Positions 17,812-27,323 of a stretch of DNA of 64,000 nt are shown piece by piece. Position 1 is the first letter of the stretch, and each line of letters starts with the position of its first letter. The position numbers and the translations under genes were made by a program. The DNA comes from Paucilactobacillus vaccinostercus DSM 20634 (GTDB taxonomy: Bacteria; Bacillota; Bacilli; Lactobacillales; Lactobacillaceae). Below the pieces are notes generated by a model that had not been told where the DNA came from, did not search any database, and worked only from the letters and a program-made list of their open reading frames with translations. Location of the stretch: the NCBI RefSeq assembly GCF_001436295.1, contig NZ_AYYY01000014.1:62001-126000 (forward strand). Direction: 5' to 3'.

Positions 17812-19095
17812 TCAGGCGTTTTTAATTTCTTCTAAATATCGTTTATTTTTCTCAGCATCAAATTCGTGCTCTGATTTACCGATCACGATGGTGGCAATCG
17901 AGTTTCCGACCACGTTAACGGATGTCCGCGCCATATCGACAAACCGGTCAATCCCAGCAATAAAGGTCAGGCCAGACATCGGCACACCGATCGTTGAAAC
18001 CGTGGCTAGTAAGACCACGAATGAGGCTCCTGGCACCCCAGCCATCCCCTTGGACGTAATCATCAACACCACGAGGAGTGTAATTTGGTGCCCAATTGTC
18101 AGATGAATGCCATAGGCCTGTGCTAAGAACAGCGCGGCCAATGATTGATAGATGGCCGAGCCATCCAAGTTAAAGGTATAGCCCGTCGGAATCACGAACG
18201 ATACGATCCCCTCACTGACCCCATACTTTTGCATTTTGTTGATCAACCGTGGCAATGTTGCTTCTGAACTAGCCGTTGAAAAGGCAATCAAAAACTCTTC
18301 TTTCACTACGCTCATCAACGTCCAGAACTTAAACTTGAACAGATGTGCCACCAGACCCAAGACGACTACGATGAAAAAGGCCATGGTTGCGTAAGTGACT
18401 AACACGAACAATCCTAATGGTAATAATGCGCTAATTCCCATTTCAGCCAGCGTCATTCCAATCAAGCCAAAAACCCCGATTGGTGCAAATTTCATGACCC
18501 AGTTTGTTACCTTGAACATGACTTCCGAAACCGCCTGTAAGAAGTCGGTAATAATCTTACCGCGTTCACCAATGGCTGCGGTTCCGAGCCCAAAGAAGAC
18601 AGAGAAGAAAATAACTGGCATCATGTCGCCTTCAGAAAGGGACTTGAAGAAGTTGGTCGGGATAATGCCCAACAGTGTGTCCCAAATTCCCGTGTGTGAC
18701 GCTGATTTGGCCGTCGCCATATACTTAGAAATATCCGTACTTTGTAATTGATGTATGTCGATAAAGGTCCCGATTTGTGTGATATTCCCAACAATCAGTC
18801 CGATAGCAATCGCAATGGTGGTCATAATTTCGAAGTAGATCAGCGTTTTCACACCAACCCGGCCCAACTTATGAATATCACCCATTCCGGCAATCCCGAC
18901 GGTTAAACATGACACCACGATAGGTAACACGATCATTTGAATCAAACTAATGAAAATTGTTCCTAAATTAGACATGACCGTAATCGCAGTTTGGTTATGG
19001 TAAAAAATAACCCCAGCAATAATTCCTAAAATCAATCCGATGACAATTTGCCATCCTAAACTTAAACGCATTGATCGATAGCGACGCATGAGCAA
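17812..19095 (-). CDS. Dicarboxylate/amino acid:cation symporter (GltP/GltT type)
   Basis: A DAACS-family importer of glutamate/aspartate with Na+ or H+. About eight membrane helices and two re-entrant hairpins. HP1 region IAFSTASSEATLPRLINKMQ, TM7 region NLDGSAIYQSLAALFLAQ and HP2 region GMAGVPGASFVVLLATV are the transport core. Start is either TTG 19095 (5 nt after AGGAGG) or ATG 19089 (11 nt). Shares the direction of pepF; a 400-bp divergent spacer separates it from dhaT. Confidence 0.92.
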   Translation of the reverse strand: MLMRRYRSMRLSLGWQIVIGLILGIIAGVIFYHNQTAITVMSNLGTIFISLIQMIVLPIVVSCLTVGIAGMGDIHKLGRVGVKTLIYFEIMTTIAIAIGLIVGNITQIGTFIDIHQLQSTDISKYMATAKSASHTGIWDTLLGIIPTNFFKSLSEGDMMPVIFFSVFFGLGTAAIGERGKIITDFLQAVSEVMFKVTNWVMKFAPIGVFGLIGMTLAEMGISALLPLGLFVLVTYATMAFFIVVVLGLVAHLFKFKFWTLMSVVKEEFLIAFSTASSEATLPRLINKMQKYGVSEGIVSFVIPTGYTFNLDGSAIYQSLAALFLAQAYGIHLTIGHQITLLVVLMITSKGMAGVPGASFVVLLATVSTIGVPMSGLTFIAGIDRFVDMARTSVNVVGNSIATIVIGKSEHEFDAEKNKRYLEEIKNA

Positions 19096-19497
19096 CTTTT
19101 CCTCCTATTGCTATATATGTAAGTTTCCGAACATTCACAAGTTTATCACACTTATAAATCAACAGTATATACCCTATATCTTTGAATGCGCTTTAAATTG
19201 CCATTTAATTTTAATTTTCTTTAGCATTGGTCTATTCAATTCCTCATTTTCGATCGTGCAAGCGATTGCACACTCGTCATTGTATATCAGTACACAATTT
19301 TCATTTTATTTAAATTGGTCTAGTTTTAATGAAAAAATTTGCATATTTTATTGATAAATAGGGGTTGAAAAATGTAATTATAAATAATACAATACAAACG
19401 TAATGAAAATGATGCATGGAATAGTTTCCTATTTCAGTTAATTTTCACCGTACTTGTGAATTAATTTCCAATAATTAACTTCTGGAGGAATTTTATA
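19096..19497. promoter_or_regulatory. Long AT-rich divergent spacer with perfect cre-like palindrome
   Basis: No coding region was found. The clearest element is the perfect palindrome GTGCAAGCGATTGCAC (19256-19271), which fits the cre core (TG-N-AA-N-CG-N-W-NN-CA). It is 161 nt upstream of the symporter and 227 nt upstream of dhaT. TTCAC-N7-GTGAA (19444-19460) lies close to the dhaT start. TTCTGGAGGAATTTTATA provides the dhaT ribosome binding site. Promoters are not clear in the AT-rich background. Confidence 0.5.
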
Positions 19498-20664
19498 ATG
19501 GTAGAACCTAATACAGACTTTATGATGCCCAACGTTAACTTCTTTGGCCCTGGTGTGATCAGCAAAATTGGTGACCGTGCTAAGATGCTCAATATGAAGA
19601 AACCTTTAATCGTAACTGGCCCCTTCCTGCGCCAAATGGAAAATGGCCCGGTTAAACAAACCGAGGCATCATTAAAGGCTGCCGGTGTTGACTACGCATT
19701 CTACGACCAAGTCGAACCAAATCCTAAGGTTCGGAACGTTGAAGCAGGTAAGCAAGCCTACTACGACAACAATTGCGATAGCATTATTTCTGTTGGTGGG
19801 GGATCATCACACGACTGCGCTAAGGGGATTGGTATCGTGCTCACTAACGGTGACGACATCACAAAACTCGCCGGAATCGAAACCTTAGAAAACCCATTGC
19901 CACCACTCTTCGCTGTTAACACAACTGCCGGAACTGCTAGCGAAATTACCCGTCACGCCGTTATTACTAACGAAGAAACCAAGCTGAAGTTCGTTGTCAT
20001 TTCATGGCGTAATGTTCCATTGGTATCATTCAATGATCCGCTGTTAATGCTTGACATTCCTCGGGGCTTAACGGCTGCAACCGGGATGGACGCTTTAACC
20101 CACTGTGTGGAATCATATGTATCAACCCACCGCAACGACATCACCGATGCCCAAGCCATTCAAGGCATCAAGCTGATCAGCAAGTACTTGCCACAGGCTT
20201 ATGCGGATGGTCACAACGTTGAAGCTCGTACGAAGATGGCCGAAGCGTCATTGCTCGCCGGAATGGCCTTCAACAACGCCGATCTCGGTTACGTTCACGC
20301 CATGGCCCACCAATTAGGCGGCCAATACGACGCCCCTCACGGTGAATGCTGTGCAGCCTTAATGCCAACCGTTGAAAAGTGGAACATCGTCTCCGCACCA
20401 GAACGGTTCGCTGACATTGCACGCTTCATGGGCGAAAACGTCGACGGTTTAAGCGTTTGGGATGCCGCCCAAAAGGCCATTGATGCGCTCCAACGGATGT
20501 CAGACCTTGTTGGTATTCGGACCGTTAAGCAATTAGGCGCTAAACCAGAAGACTTCGAACTATTAGCAGAAAACGCTTTGAAGGACGGCAATGCCGGTCC
20601 TAACCCTCGTAAGGGATCAAAAGAAGATATTGTTGCTTTGTTCAAAGAAGCATACAATAGATAA
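19498..20664 (+). CDS. dhaT: Iron-containing alcohol dehydrogenase, 1,3-propanediol dehydrogenase type
   Basis: Reduces 3-hydroxypropionaldehyde to 1,3-propanediol with NADH, recycling cofactor in heterofermenters. Family III Fe-ADH: NAD motif VGGGSSHDCAKGIG, TTAGTASEITRHAVI, metal-ligand motifs MDALTHCVESYVS and GYVHAMAHQLGGQYDAPHG (His ligands). 388 residues, the exact size class of DhaT. Other aldehyde substrates (acetaldehyde, lactaldehyde) are possible. Strong TGGAGGAA site and codon choice suggest good expression. No dehydratase genes are in the window. Confidence 0.88.
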   Translation: MVEPNTDFMMPNVNFFGPGVISKIGDRAKMLNMKKPLIVTGPFLRQMENGPVKQTEASLKAAGVDYAFYDQVEPNPKVRNVEAGKQAYYDNNCDSIISVGGGSSHDCAKGIGIVLTNGDDITKLAGIETLENPLPPLFAVNTTAGTASEITRHAVITNEETKLKFVVISWRNVPLVSFNDPLLMLDIPRGLTAATGMDALTHCVESYVSTHRNDITDAQAIQGIKLISKYLPQAYADGHNVEARTKMAEASLLAGMAFNNADLGYVHAMAHQLGGQYDAPHGECCAALMPTVEKWNIVSAPERFADIARFMGENVDGLSVWDAAQKAIDALQRMSDLVGIRTVKQLGAKPEDFELLAENALKDGNAGPNPRKGSKEDIVALFKEAYNR

Positions 20665-20679
20665 GCAGAAATAATATAA

Positions 20680-20726
20680 AACAGTGGTTCTCCTAAGCCG
20701 GCGCTTGGAAGAACCACTGTTTTTAG
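20680..20726 (+). terminator. dhaT terminator
   Basis: Stem ACAGTGGTTCT / AGAACCACTGT extended by inner pairs (TAAGCCGGCGCTTGG loop), then TTTTTAGTTTT. Confidence 0.92.
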
Positions 20727-20821
20727 TTTTCACGGGCCGGCTTTTTACGCTAGCCGCTTTGCTCCACATCCGGTTCATTTCGTGCTATGCTTGCATTAAA
20801 CACTTGAAAGGAAGGGTCAAT

Positions 20822-21484
20822 ATGCCACATCACAATTGCGTTTCGCTCGTGCCGCTGTTTAGTCAGTTAACTGAATCCGAACAGGCCACCATTGAATCTA
20901 TCGTTCACCGTCACCACTATCAGGCTGGAGAAACCATTTTTGCCGCCGGTGATCCGATGGACGCCTTAATGATCGTTGCCAGTGGTCAGGTGAAAGTCTT
21001 CCAGTTGGCCGCTAACGGTAAGGAGCAACTTCTTTACCTGCTCACCACGGGCGACTTTGATGGTGAAACGGCCCTGTTTTCTCAAGCTAACCACAATTCT
21101 TTTGCCCAGGCCCTCATGCCGACGCAAATCTGCCAGATTAACCGGCCCGAATTTCAGCGACTAATGCAGAAGTATCCGACCATCAGCCTGAATCTGCTTA
21201 ACGAGTTTGGAAAGCGGCTGACAGATCTTGAAAAACGGACCACCAAGACAGCAACCACGTCCGTCGAATCACGGCTAGCCGATTATCTGGTGGAAACCGC
21301 CGCCCAGTTTGAGAGTCAAAACTTTAAATTACCACTTAAAAAGAAGGATCTGGCCACCTATCTTGGTACGACGCCGGAAACCATTAGCCGCAAACTAGCG
21401 GAGCTCGAACAACGCGGGATTATCACCCAAACTGGTAGTAAACAAATCCAGATTAACGATGAATCCGCACTGGAACTACTTTAG
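20822..21484 (+). CDS. Crp/Fnr-family transcriptional regulator
   Basis: A 220-residue protein: N-terminal cyclic-nucleotide-binding-like barrel (about 10-125, with YQAGETIFAAGDPMDALMIV) and C-terminal winged HTH (about 165-215, KKKDLATYLGTTPETISRKLAELEQ). One Cys near the N-terminus but no Cys cluster for an FeS centre, so not a classic Fnr oxygen sensor. ATG 20822 follows AAAGGAAGGG; upstream in-frame codons overlap the dhaT terminator and are rejected. Ends overlapping convergent ppx by 9 nt. Its targets are unknown. Confidence 0.9.
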   Translation: MPHHNCVSLVPLFSQLTESEQATIESIVHRHHYQAGETIFAAGDPMDALMIVASGQVKVFQLAANGKEQLLYLLTTGDFDGETALFSQANHNSFAQALMPTQICQINRPEFQRLMQKYPTISLNLLNEFGKRLTDLEKRTTKTATTSVESRLADYLVETAAQFESQNFKLPLKKKDLATYLGTTPETISRKLAELEQRGIITQTGSKQIQINDESALELL

Positions 21485-22426
21485 CTGATCGTGATCCTGA
21501 CGTTCCGTAATGTGTTCGAATAAGATTCCTTCCCGTACCCCATTTTGAGAAAAGAATACCCGATCGGAATCCAGATAGCGCAGGATCGTCACAATTGGGG
21601 TAATTCCTCCGGCAATAATGTCGGCCCGATCGCGAGCTAATCCCGGAATGTCGCGCCGCTCAGCCAGGTTCTTACCAATGATATCAGCATACACCGTCTC
21701 AATCTGGTCAACCGCCATGCGGTATCCATGAATGTCCTCGAAGTCTAGTGCCTTAACCTTTTTGCGATAGATCTTCGCCAGGGTGCGGTTGCTCCCACCG
21801 AGGGCCACAATGGGAAGGTTCTGACCACGATGGAGCCACCAAATACCGTTAAAGAGGCGGTTCACAAAGGTCGTTTCCCAGAATAAGTCCTGCGCTCGGA
21901 GGACATCCGTCCGGTTCTTAAAGAACTGTTCGGAAAGGTTCACCGCCCCAATCGGGAGGCTCACTAGATTCTGGGCCTTCCCGTTTTGCACGAGCACCAA
22001 CTCACAGCTTGCCCCACCGGTATCCATGATGACACAGTTGGTCACCGGTAACGTATTGATGACGCCCAGATAATCGTAATGGGCCTCCATCGTCCCCGTA
22101 ATGACTTCCAACTTGAGGCCATCTACTTCTGCGGCCACGCGGGCCAAAAATTCCTTTTGATTTTTGGCCATCCGTACGGCCGCCGTCGCAACCGCCCGCA
22201 ACGTGACGTTAGGTAATTGCTGATAAACTTCTTGAAAATCCTTTAAGGCCTGAATGGTTCTGTCCATCGCAGAATCCTTCAAGGTCTTTTCTTCACCCAT
22301 ATTTTCTGACAATCGGACCATGCGCTTCATTCGTTGAACCACCTGATAGCTCCCATCATCATGAATCTCGGTCACCGTCATGCGCGCCGAGTTAGACCCC
22401 AAGTCAATGACTGCCAAATTTTCCAT
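21476..22426 (-). CDS. ppx: Exopolyphosphatase (Ppx/GppA family)
   Basis: Removes phosphate from polyphosphate chain ends (or acts on pppGpp). 316 residues, catalytic domain only. Motifs intact: NLAVIDLGSNSARMTV (phosphate loop), ATAAVRMAKN, GTMEAHYDYLG and VIMDTGGASCELVLV. AGGAGG precedes ATG 22426, 12 nt after ppk. Third gene of the polyphosphate operon. Contrast with the degenerate family member that opens the operon. Confidence 0.92.
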   Translation of the reverse strand: MENLAVIDLGSNSARMTVTEIHDDGSYQVVQRMKRMVRLSENMGEEKTLKDSAMDRTIQALKDFQEVYQQLPNVTLRAVATAAVRMAKNQKEFLARVAAEVDGLKLEVITGTMEAHYDYLGVINTLPVTNCVIMDTGGASCELVLVQNGKAQNLVSLPIGAVNLSEQFFKNRTDVLRAQDLFWETTFVNRLFNGIWWLHRGQNLPIVALGGSNRTLAKIYRKKVKALDFEDIHGYRMAVDQIETVYADIIGKNLAERRDIPGLARDRADIIAGGITPIVTILRYLDSDRVFFSQNGVREGILFEHITERQDHDQLK

Positions 22427-22438
22427 TGTGTGTGCCTC

Positions 22439-24580
22439 CTAGTCGAATTTATCCTGCGGTTTACGAAGCGGCTCAAAGGTGGTCCGTTCCTGCTTCACGG
22501 CCTGGTCGACCTCATGGACTCGTGCCGCATTTGCCTGAGCCATCAGTGCTTCCTGCACCTCAAACGGATCTAAGCCCCGCCGATCCACCTTCTGATAAGT
22601 GCCATCCGCCATTAATACCCGAGTCTTCAGGTTATCTTGCCACATCCAATCGTAAATTTGGATGATCTGGGCTTTAATATCAGCTTGCAAGACTGGAAAT
22701 AGCAGTTCGACCCGCCGTGACAAGTTGCGGTTCATCATATCCGCACTCGACAAGAAAAGGCGTTCCTGTCCATCGGCGTAAAAATAATAAATCCGGCTGT
22801 GTTCAAGGAATCGGCCGACGATCGAGTGAACCGTGATATTGTCACTGACGCCCTTAATTCCCGTCTTGAGGCAGCAGATTCCCCGCACAATAATATCAAT
22901 TTTTACGCCCGCAGCTGATGCTTGATAAAGCTGATCGATGATTCGCGGATCCGATAAAGAATTCATCTTCATTCGAATTTTTGCTGGCCGGCCAGCTTGA
23001 GCCGCCTTGATTTCATCTTTAATACGTTCACCCAAAAAATCACGCATCGTCAGTGGGGCAATGTTGAGCATTTCAAACCGGCGCGGTTCCGAGAACCCTG
23101 ACAGCATGTTAAAGATATTCGACGCATCCACGCCAATGCGGGTATCCGCCGTGAAGAGCCCCATATCCGTGTAAAAGTTAGCCGTCACATCATTATAATT
23201 GCCCGTCGCCATGTGCACGTAGCGCTTAATACCCGCACTTTCGCGACGAACCACTAGCAATAGTTTACAGTGTGTCTTCAATCCTTTTAAGCCGTATATC
23301 ACATGACAGCCTCGTTTTTCCAATTCGTGCGCCCAATGCACATTATTCTCCTCGTCAAACCGCGCCTTCAGTTCCACTAGCACGGTGACCTGTTTGCCAT
23401 TTTGGGCAGCCTCACCAAGGGCCTTGATAATGGGGGAACGGCTCGACACCCGGTACAGTGTCATCTTGATCGCCAGCGTATCGGGATCCTGGGCGGCCTG
23501 CTGAATAAAGCTGACCACCGGTTTAAAGCTGTCGTACGGGTGGTGTAAGAAAACATCCCCCCGAGAAATGGTCGTAAATAGGTCATCCGTTTGTAGGGTC
23601 TTGGGTAAGAATGGGTGAAACGGCGGGGACCGTAAATCAGCGTGATCCGTGACCGCCTTTGCAAGCTGACTCATGGCGTGCAGATCGATGGGCCCGTTAA
23701 TTTCGTAAACATCGTCTTCCCGAACATCTAGTTGCTCGGTCAGCCACTTCCGTAAGTTTTTCCCCGTCTTGGCCTCCAGTTCCAGCCGCATCACCTTGGT
23801 ATGCTCCCGCATGGCAAGCTGCGACACAATGTCTTTCATCAGATTAGACGTGTCGGTCTGCGCGACGTCAAAGTCCATATCACGGATAACCCGCAGCGTC
23901 CGAACTTCTTTGACCTTGTACCCCGTAAAAAGTTCGGCAATGAAGGGCTTAATGGCCTCTTCGAGCAGTAAAAATTGATTATCGCCGGGCAACTGAACAA
24001 TCCGATTAAAGACATCGGGCACCTGAACGAGCGCGTAACGTCGCTCTTTTTTATCGTCTTCGGGCAATAACAAACTATTTTTCGCCAGCCGTACCGCTAG
24101 ATACAACGCATTGTTTCCAATAAACGGAAACGGCCGCGAACTATCGACCGCCATCGGGGTTAGCACCGGATACAGGTCCTGATGAAAATATTGACTCACA
24201 TACATTAATTGCCGTTTCGATAGGTTTTCGTAATCTAGCAGCTCAATCCCAGCTTCCATTAACTGTGGCATTAACGAACGGGACAGCGTGGAATACTGTT
24301 TCAAAACCTGTTGGTGAATTTTAACGCTCAGCGCCTTCAACTGCTCTGCTGGTAACATCCCCGCCGCATCATGATTATCATAATTAACGGCCTCCATTTT
24401 TCGTAATGACGCCACCCGAACCATGAAGAATTCATCTAAATTACTTTGCGTAATTCCCAAGAAATTAACGCGTTCCAGGAGTGGATTGCGTTTATCACGG
24501 GCCTCATCCAGTACCCGATCGTTAAAGTCGACCCAACTTAGCTCACGATTAGTAAAATATTCTGGTTTTCTATATGACAT
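22439..24580 (-). CDS. ppk: Polyphosphate kinase 1
   Basis: Reversibly makes polyphosphate from ATP; membrane-associated. 713 residues in the PPK1 order: N domain (REDYFTNRELSWVDFNDRV-like opening), head domain, and two PLD-like catalytic domains. The autophosphorylated His lies in LKGLKTHCKLLLVVRRE (about residue 430), the second active-site His in IVGRFLEHSRIYYF (about 590). AGGGAGG precedes ATG. Sits between two ppx-family genes, a layout known in lactobacilli. Confidence 0.97.
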   Translation of the reverse strand: MSYRKPEYFTNRELSWVDFNDRVLDEARDKRNPLLERVNFLGITQSNLDEFFMVRVASLRKMEAVNYDNHDAAGMLPAEQLKALSVKIHQQVLKQYSTLSRSLMPQLMEAGIELLDYENLSKRQLMYVSQYFHQDLYPVLTPMAVDSSRPFPFIGNNALYLAVRLAKNSLLLPEDDKKERRYALVQVPDVFNRIVQLPGDNQFLLLEEAIKPFIAELFTGYKVKEVRTLRVIRDMDFDVAQTDTSNLMKDIVSQLAMREHTKVMRLELEAKTGKNLRKWLTEQLDVREDDVYEINGPIDLHAMSQLAKAVTDHADLRSPPFHPFLPKTLQTDDLFTTISRGDVFLHHPYDSFKPVVSFIQQAAQDPDTLAIKMTLYRVSSRSPIIKALGEAAQNGKQVTVLVELKARFDEENNVHWAHELEKRGCHVIYGLKGLKTHCKLLLVVRRESAGIKRYVHMATGNYNDVTANFYTDMGLFTADTRIGVDASNIFNMLSGFSEPRRFEMLNIAPLTMRDFLGERIKDEIKAAQAGRPAKIRMKMNSLSDPRIIDQLYQASAAGVKIDIIVRGICCLKTGIKGVSDNITVHSIVGRFLEHSRIYYFYADGQERLFLSSADMMNRNLSRRVELLFPVLQADIKAQIIQIYDWMWQDNLKTRVLMADGTYQKVDRRGLDPFEVQEALMAQANAARVHEVDQAVKQERTTFEPLRKPQDKFD

Positions 24581-24592
24581 CCTAACGCCTCC

Positions 24593-26119
24593 CTATCCTT
24601 TTAATCGGTTACTCTTCAAAACGGCCTTCAACCCATAAACTTTCCGGAAAAAGTTGGCCTTATGCTGAAACGTCCACTGCTCAAGGGTGATCGCCCGGGT
24701 TGACTGTGCGGTGATCACCACCTGATCCGTATCCAAATGCAGGCTAATCTTGGAAATCTTGGCCTGGTGGCTATCATCAAGTGCGTCGGCAAGCCGTAAA
24801 ATCGCCGATAGCTTCGCAATTCGGAGCCGGTCTGCGGCACTCACCTGATGCATCTGGCTGAGGTCAAGCGAGGGTGCCGTTGCACTGTGATATCGCGCTA
24901 CAGCCGCAACCACCGTTTGTTCGGCCCGGTTTAATCCCAAAATTTCACTGGCAAGAATAATGTATTCCGAGTGAAACGAATGACGATGGGCATCCAGAAA
25001 AACCCCGGTATCCTGTAAGATTGCTGCCAATTGCAGTAATAAGCGCTCTTCTTTCCCCAGCCCATGCAACTTTTTTAGACGGTCAAATAGCTGACCAGCA
25101 AATTTAAGCACCTGTTGTTGGTGTTGCTGATCCACCCGGTAGCGCTGAGCAATGCACTTGGCTTCATCAATGACAACCTGATTAAAATCCCAGTTCGTCT
25201 TTAAATGCCCTTTTTGATCACTCAAATGGACCATTAGCCCGTCGATCAACTTAATATCCGTTAAACAAATTTCCTTAACGTGCAGGTGATCAAAAATTTG
25301 GTCCAGCAGCAAGAACGTCGGGGCCACTTCAGCGACTTCCATTTGTGGGAGGTGTTCGGCGAGGTCTTGATCCGACTGTTTCATAACTTCGCTAAACCGC
25401 TGATCAAACTGGTCGTGCGTAATGCTGGTATCGTGCTTGTGCGTGGGAATCATCTCTTCCAACAGGGTCAATTTCGAGCCCATCAAAATCACCCGGTCAA
25501 AGTGGTGGGTGGGCATCATGCGCCAAATATCCATCAGTTTTGAGGAAAGGTAATCATCCAGCACTTCCTCATAGGAGGCCACCTGCCGCTCCATACCTGC
25601 TAAAATTTGAGCAACTCGCAGGGGGCCTAATGGCAGTTCCCTAACCAGTGTTACCCGCTCTTCTTCGCACACCATCATCGTGATGACACTAGCCCCAATT
25701 TGAATGAGGATGGTCCCCTTACTGGCCATTTTTTTAAAGTGGGGCAACAACACGGCACTCGCTTGGAAACGGTACATCAATTCCTCGTTAACCGTCAGTG
25801 GCGTCATCGTCAGACCGGTTTGAACGTAAATTTGATCCTGCACAAAGCTGATATTTTCAGCTTGCGAAACCGCGTGACTGACGACTACTTGCGTCTGCTC
25901 AACGCCATCGTCATGAATTAACTGCTGGAAATCCCGTAACTTGATGATCGCCTCGTCCACCATTTGGGGATCAATACCGCCCGAGGTAAAAAGATGGTCG
26001 CCTAAAACGACTGGTGCACTGGCCTGCTCAATCGTTTGCAATGATTTCAAATCTACAATTCGTAAATCGATACTCTGTGCGTTAATCACAATAATCGCCT
26101 GTAAAACCGATTGTGCCAT
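24593..26119 (-). CDS. Ppx/GppA-like protein with degenerate active site plus HD-like domain
   Basis: 508 residues, the two-domain Ppx layout: N-terminal actin-like Ppx/GppA domain (1-300) and C-terminal HD-like domain (310-500). Catalytic positions are not conserved. The DLGSNS loop reads INAQSIDLRIV, the DxGGxS loop reads IQIGASVITM, and the HD-domain His-Asp/Glu reads LQDTG. A Glu in NEELMYRFQ remains. First gene of the operon, GGAGG before ATG, 12 nt before ppk. Probably a regulatory or scaffold paralogue; catalysis is doubtful. Recognition as a family member comes from context and overall order. Confidence 0.8.
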   Translation of the reverse strand: MAQSVLQAIIVINAQSIDLRIVDLKSLQTIEQASAPVVLGDHLFTSGGIDPQMVDEAIIKLRDFQQLIHDDGVEQTQVVVSHAVSQAENISFVQDQIYVQTGLTMTPLTVNEELMYRFQASAVLLPHFKKMASKGTILIQIGASVITMMVCEEERVTLVRELPLGPLRVAQILAGMERQVASYEEVLDDYLSSKLMDIWRMMPTHHFDRVILMGSKLTLLEEMIPTHKHDTSITHDQFDQRFSEVMKQSDQDLAEHLPQMEVAEVAPTFLLLDQIFDHLHVKEICLTDIKLIDGLMVHLSDQKGHLKTNWDFNQVVIDEAKCIAQRYRVDQQHQQQVLKFAGQLFDRLKKLHGLGKEERLLLQLAAILQDTGVFLDAHRHSFHSEYIILASEILGLNRAEQTVVAAVARYHSATAPSLDLSQMHQVSAADRLRIAKLSAILRLADALDDSHQAKISKISLHLDTDQVVITAQSTRAITLEQWTFQHKANFFRKVYGLKAVLKSNRLKG

Positions 26120-26142
26120 GATGATTACCTCCTAATGAGTTT

Positions 26143-26194
26143 AAAAAAATCCTTGCTAAGGAGACAGATTGTCATCTGCCCGTTAACAAGGATT
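26143..26194 (-). terminator. galR terminator
   Basis: Minus-strand AATCCTTGTTAA...TTAGCAAGGATT with an inner CAGAT/ATCTG helix, then T7. Ends the gal unit just before the ppx-like gene. Confidence 0.92.
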
Positions 26195-26200
26195 AAGTGT

Positions 26201-27199
26201 TTATTTCGTCGTTTGCCGCTCGATTAATCGCGTCCCTAATACGACTTTTTTAGTAAAGTCACGGGGAGCGTTTTGCTGTTCAACCATTAATTCGACCGCA
26301 CTTTGCCCCATGTCCTTCGTCGCCACGTGAATGGCAGAAAGGCCTGGATAGACGTAATTAGCAATGGTTGTATCATTGAAGCTGATTAGACTGACCCGTT
26401 CCGGGATTTGAATTTTGGCTTCTTGTAACGCCTTAAGCGCCCCAACCGCCATCGGATCGTTCGCCACAAAAAAGCCGTGGGGGAGCCGATCACCCAGCGT
26501 TTCGATTGCGTGTTTCATCGCCTGGTATCCCGCTTGTGATGTAAAATCACCCTCGAAGACAAAATCAGGGTTATAGATGCCCAGCGCCGTGACCGCCTTC
26601 ACGAAGTAATGATAGCGTTGATCATTAATCGTTTGTTTTTGGTCCGTCGTTTTCTCGGTACCGTAAATCATCCCAATATCATTGATCTCGGCTTGCTGGA
26701 AGCGGTCAATGACCATATCAACTGACTGTTCGAAATCCGTCACGACGCTATCGCAGCCGTGCGAAAGCCCATCAAAATCAACCAGAACAACGTTACTGGA
26801 AATCCGTTGTAACTGGCGAATTTGGTTCGGACTAAACTTTCCCAACGCAATAATGCCGTCCACGCCCGCTGGAATTTGATCGAGACTACTCTCGTAAATC
26901 GAAATGGCTTTGTAACCCACCTGCTGGCAATGCTCCTCAATGCCCATTCGAATCGACATATAGTACAGATCATCGAGTTCCTGACTTTGGGTGTACCACT
27001 GCACTACCGCAATCCGCTTACTGGGGGTCTTGGTAGCTGGCCGCTTATGCTTGGTATAGTTAAGCTCTTCGGCAATTTCAAAAATCTTCTTACGCGTCAA
27101 ATCATTTACCGAAAGGGTCTGATCATTGTTGAGCACTCGAGAAACCGTTGCTAACGAAACGTTAGCTTTACTGGCGATATCTTTTAACGTTACTGACAT
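26201..27199 (-). CDS. galR: LacI-family regulator, probable GalR
   Basis: 332 residues: N-terminal HTH (VTLKDIASKANVSLATVSRV, hinge about 45-60) and a periplasmic-binding-like effector domain. Follows galK and galT on the same strand, as in many lactic acid bacteria, where GalR is the local galactose-responsive repressor. The 22-bp palindrome over the galK -10 box is the likely target. AAAGGGGTGAT precedes ATG 27199. The segment TRLIERQTT at the end is the usual C-terminal LacI signature. Confidence 0.85.
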   Translation of the reverse strand: MSVTLKDIASKANVSLATVSRVLNNDQTLSVNDLTRKKIFEIAEELNYTKHKRPATKTPSKRIAVVQWYTQSQELDDLYYMSIRMGIEEHCQQVGYKAISIYESSLDQIPAGVDGIIALGKFSPNQIRQLQRISSNVVLVDFDGLSHGCDSVVTDFEQSVDMVIDRFQQAEINDIGMIYGTEKTTDQKQTINDQRYHYFVKAVTALGIYNPDFVFEGDFTSQAGYQAMKHAIETLGDRLPHGFFVANDPMAVGALKALQEAKIQIPERVSLISFNDTTIANYVYPGLSAIHVATKDMGQSAVELMVEQQNAPRDFTKKVVLGTRLIERQTTK

Positions 27200-27323
27200 T
27201 GTAGATCACCCCTTTCTGGAATTTGATTATTCTTCTTTACATGATAATTTTAACTTGCTCTAAAATAATGGTCGGCAAGCAGCGTGCTTAAATGCCTAAC
27301 CGCTTTCACGCTACATCCTTATT

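Noticed and set aside
19444-19460. TTCAC-N7-GTGAA dyad before dhaT as a Crp/Fnr site
   Set aside because: Half-sites are in the opposite order to TGTGA-N6-TCACA; similarity is superficial, though the dyad itself is real.
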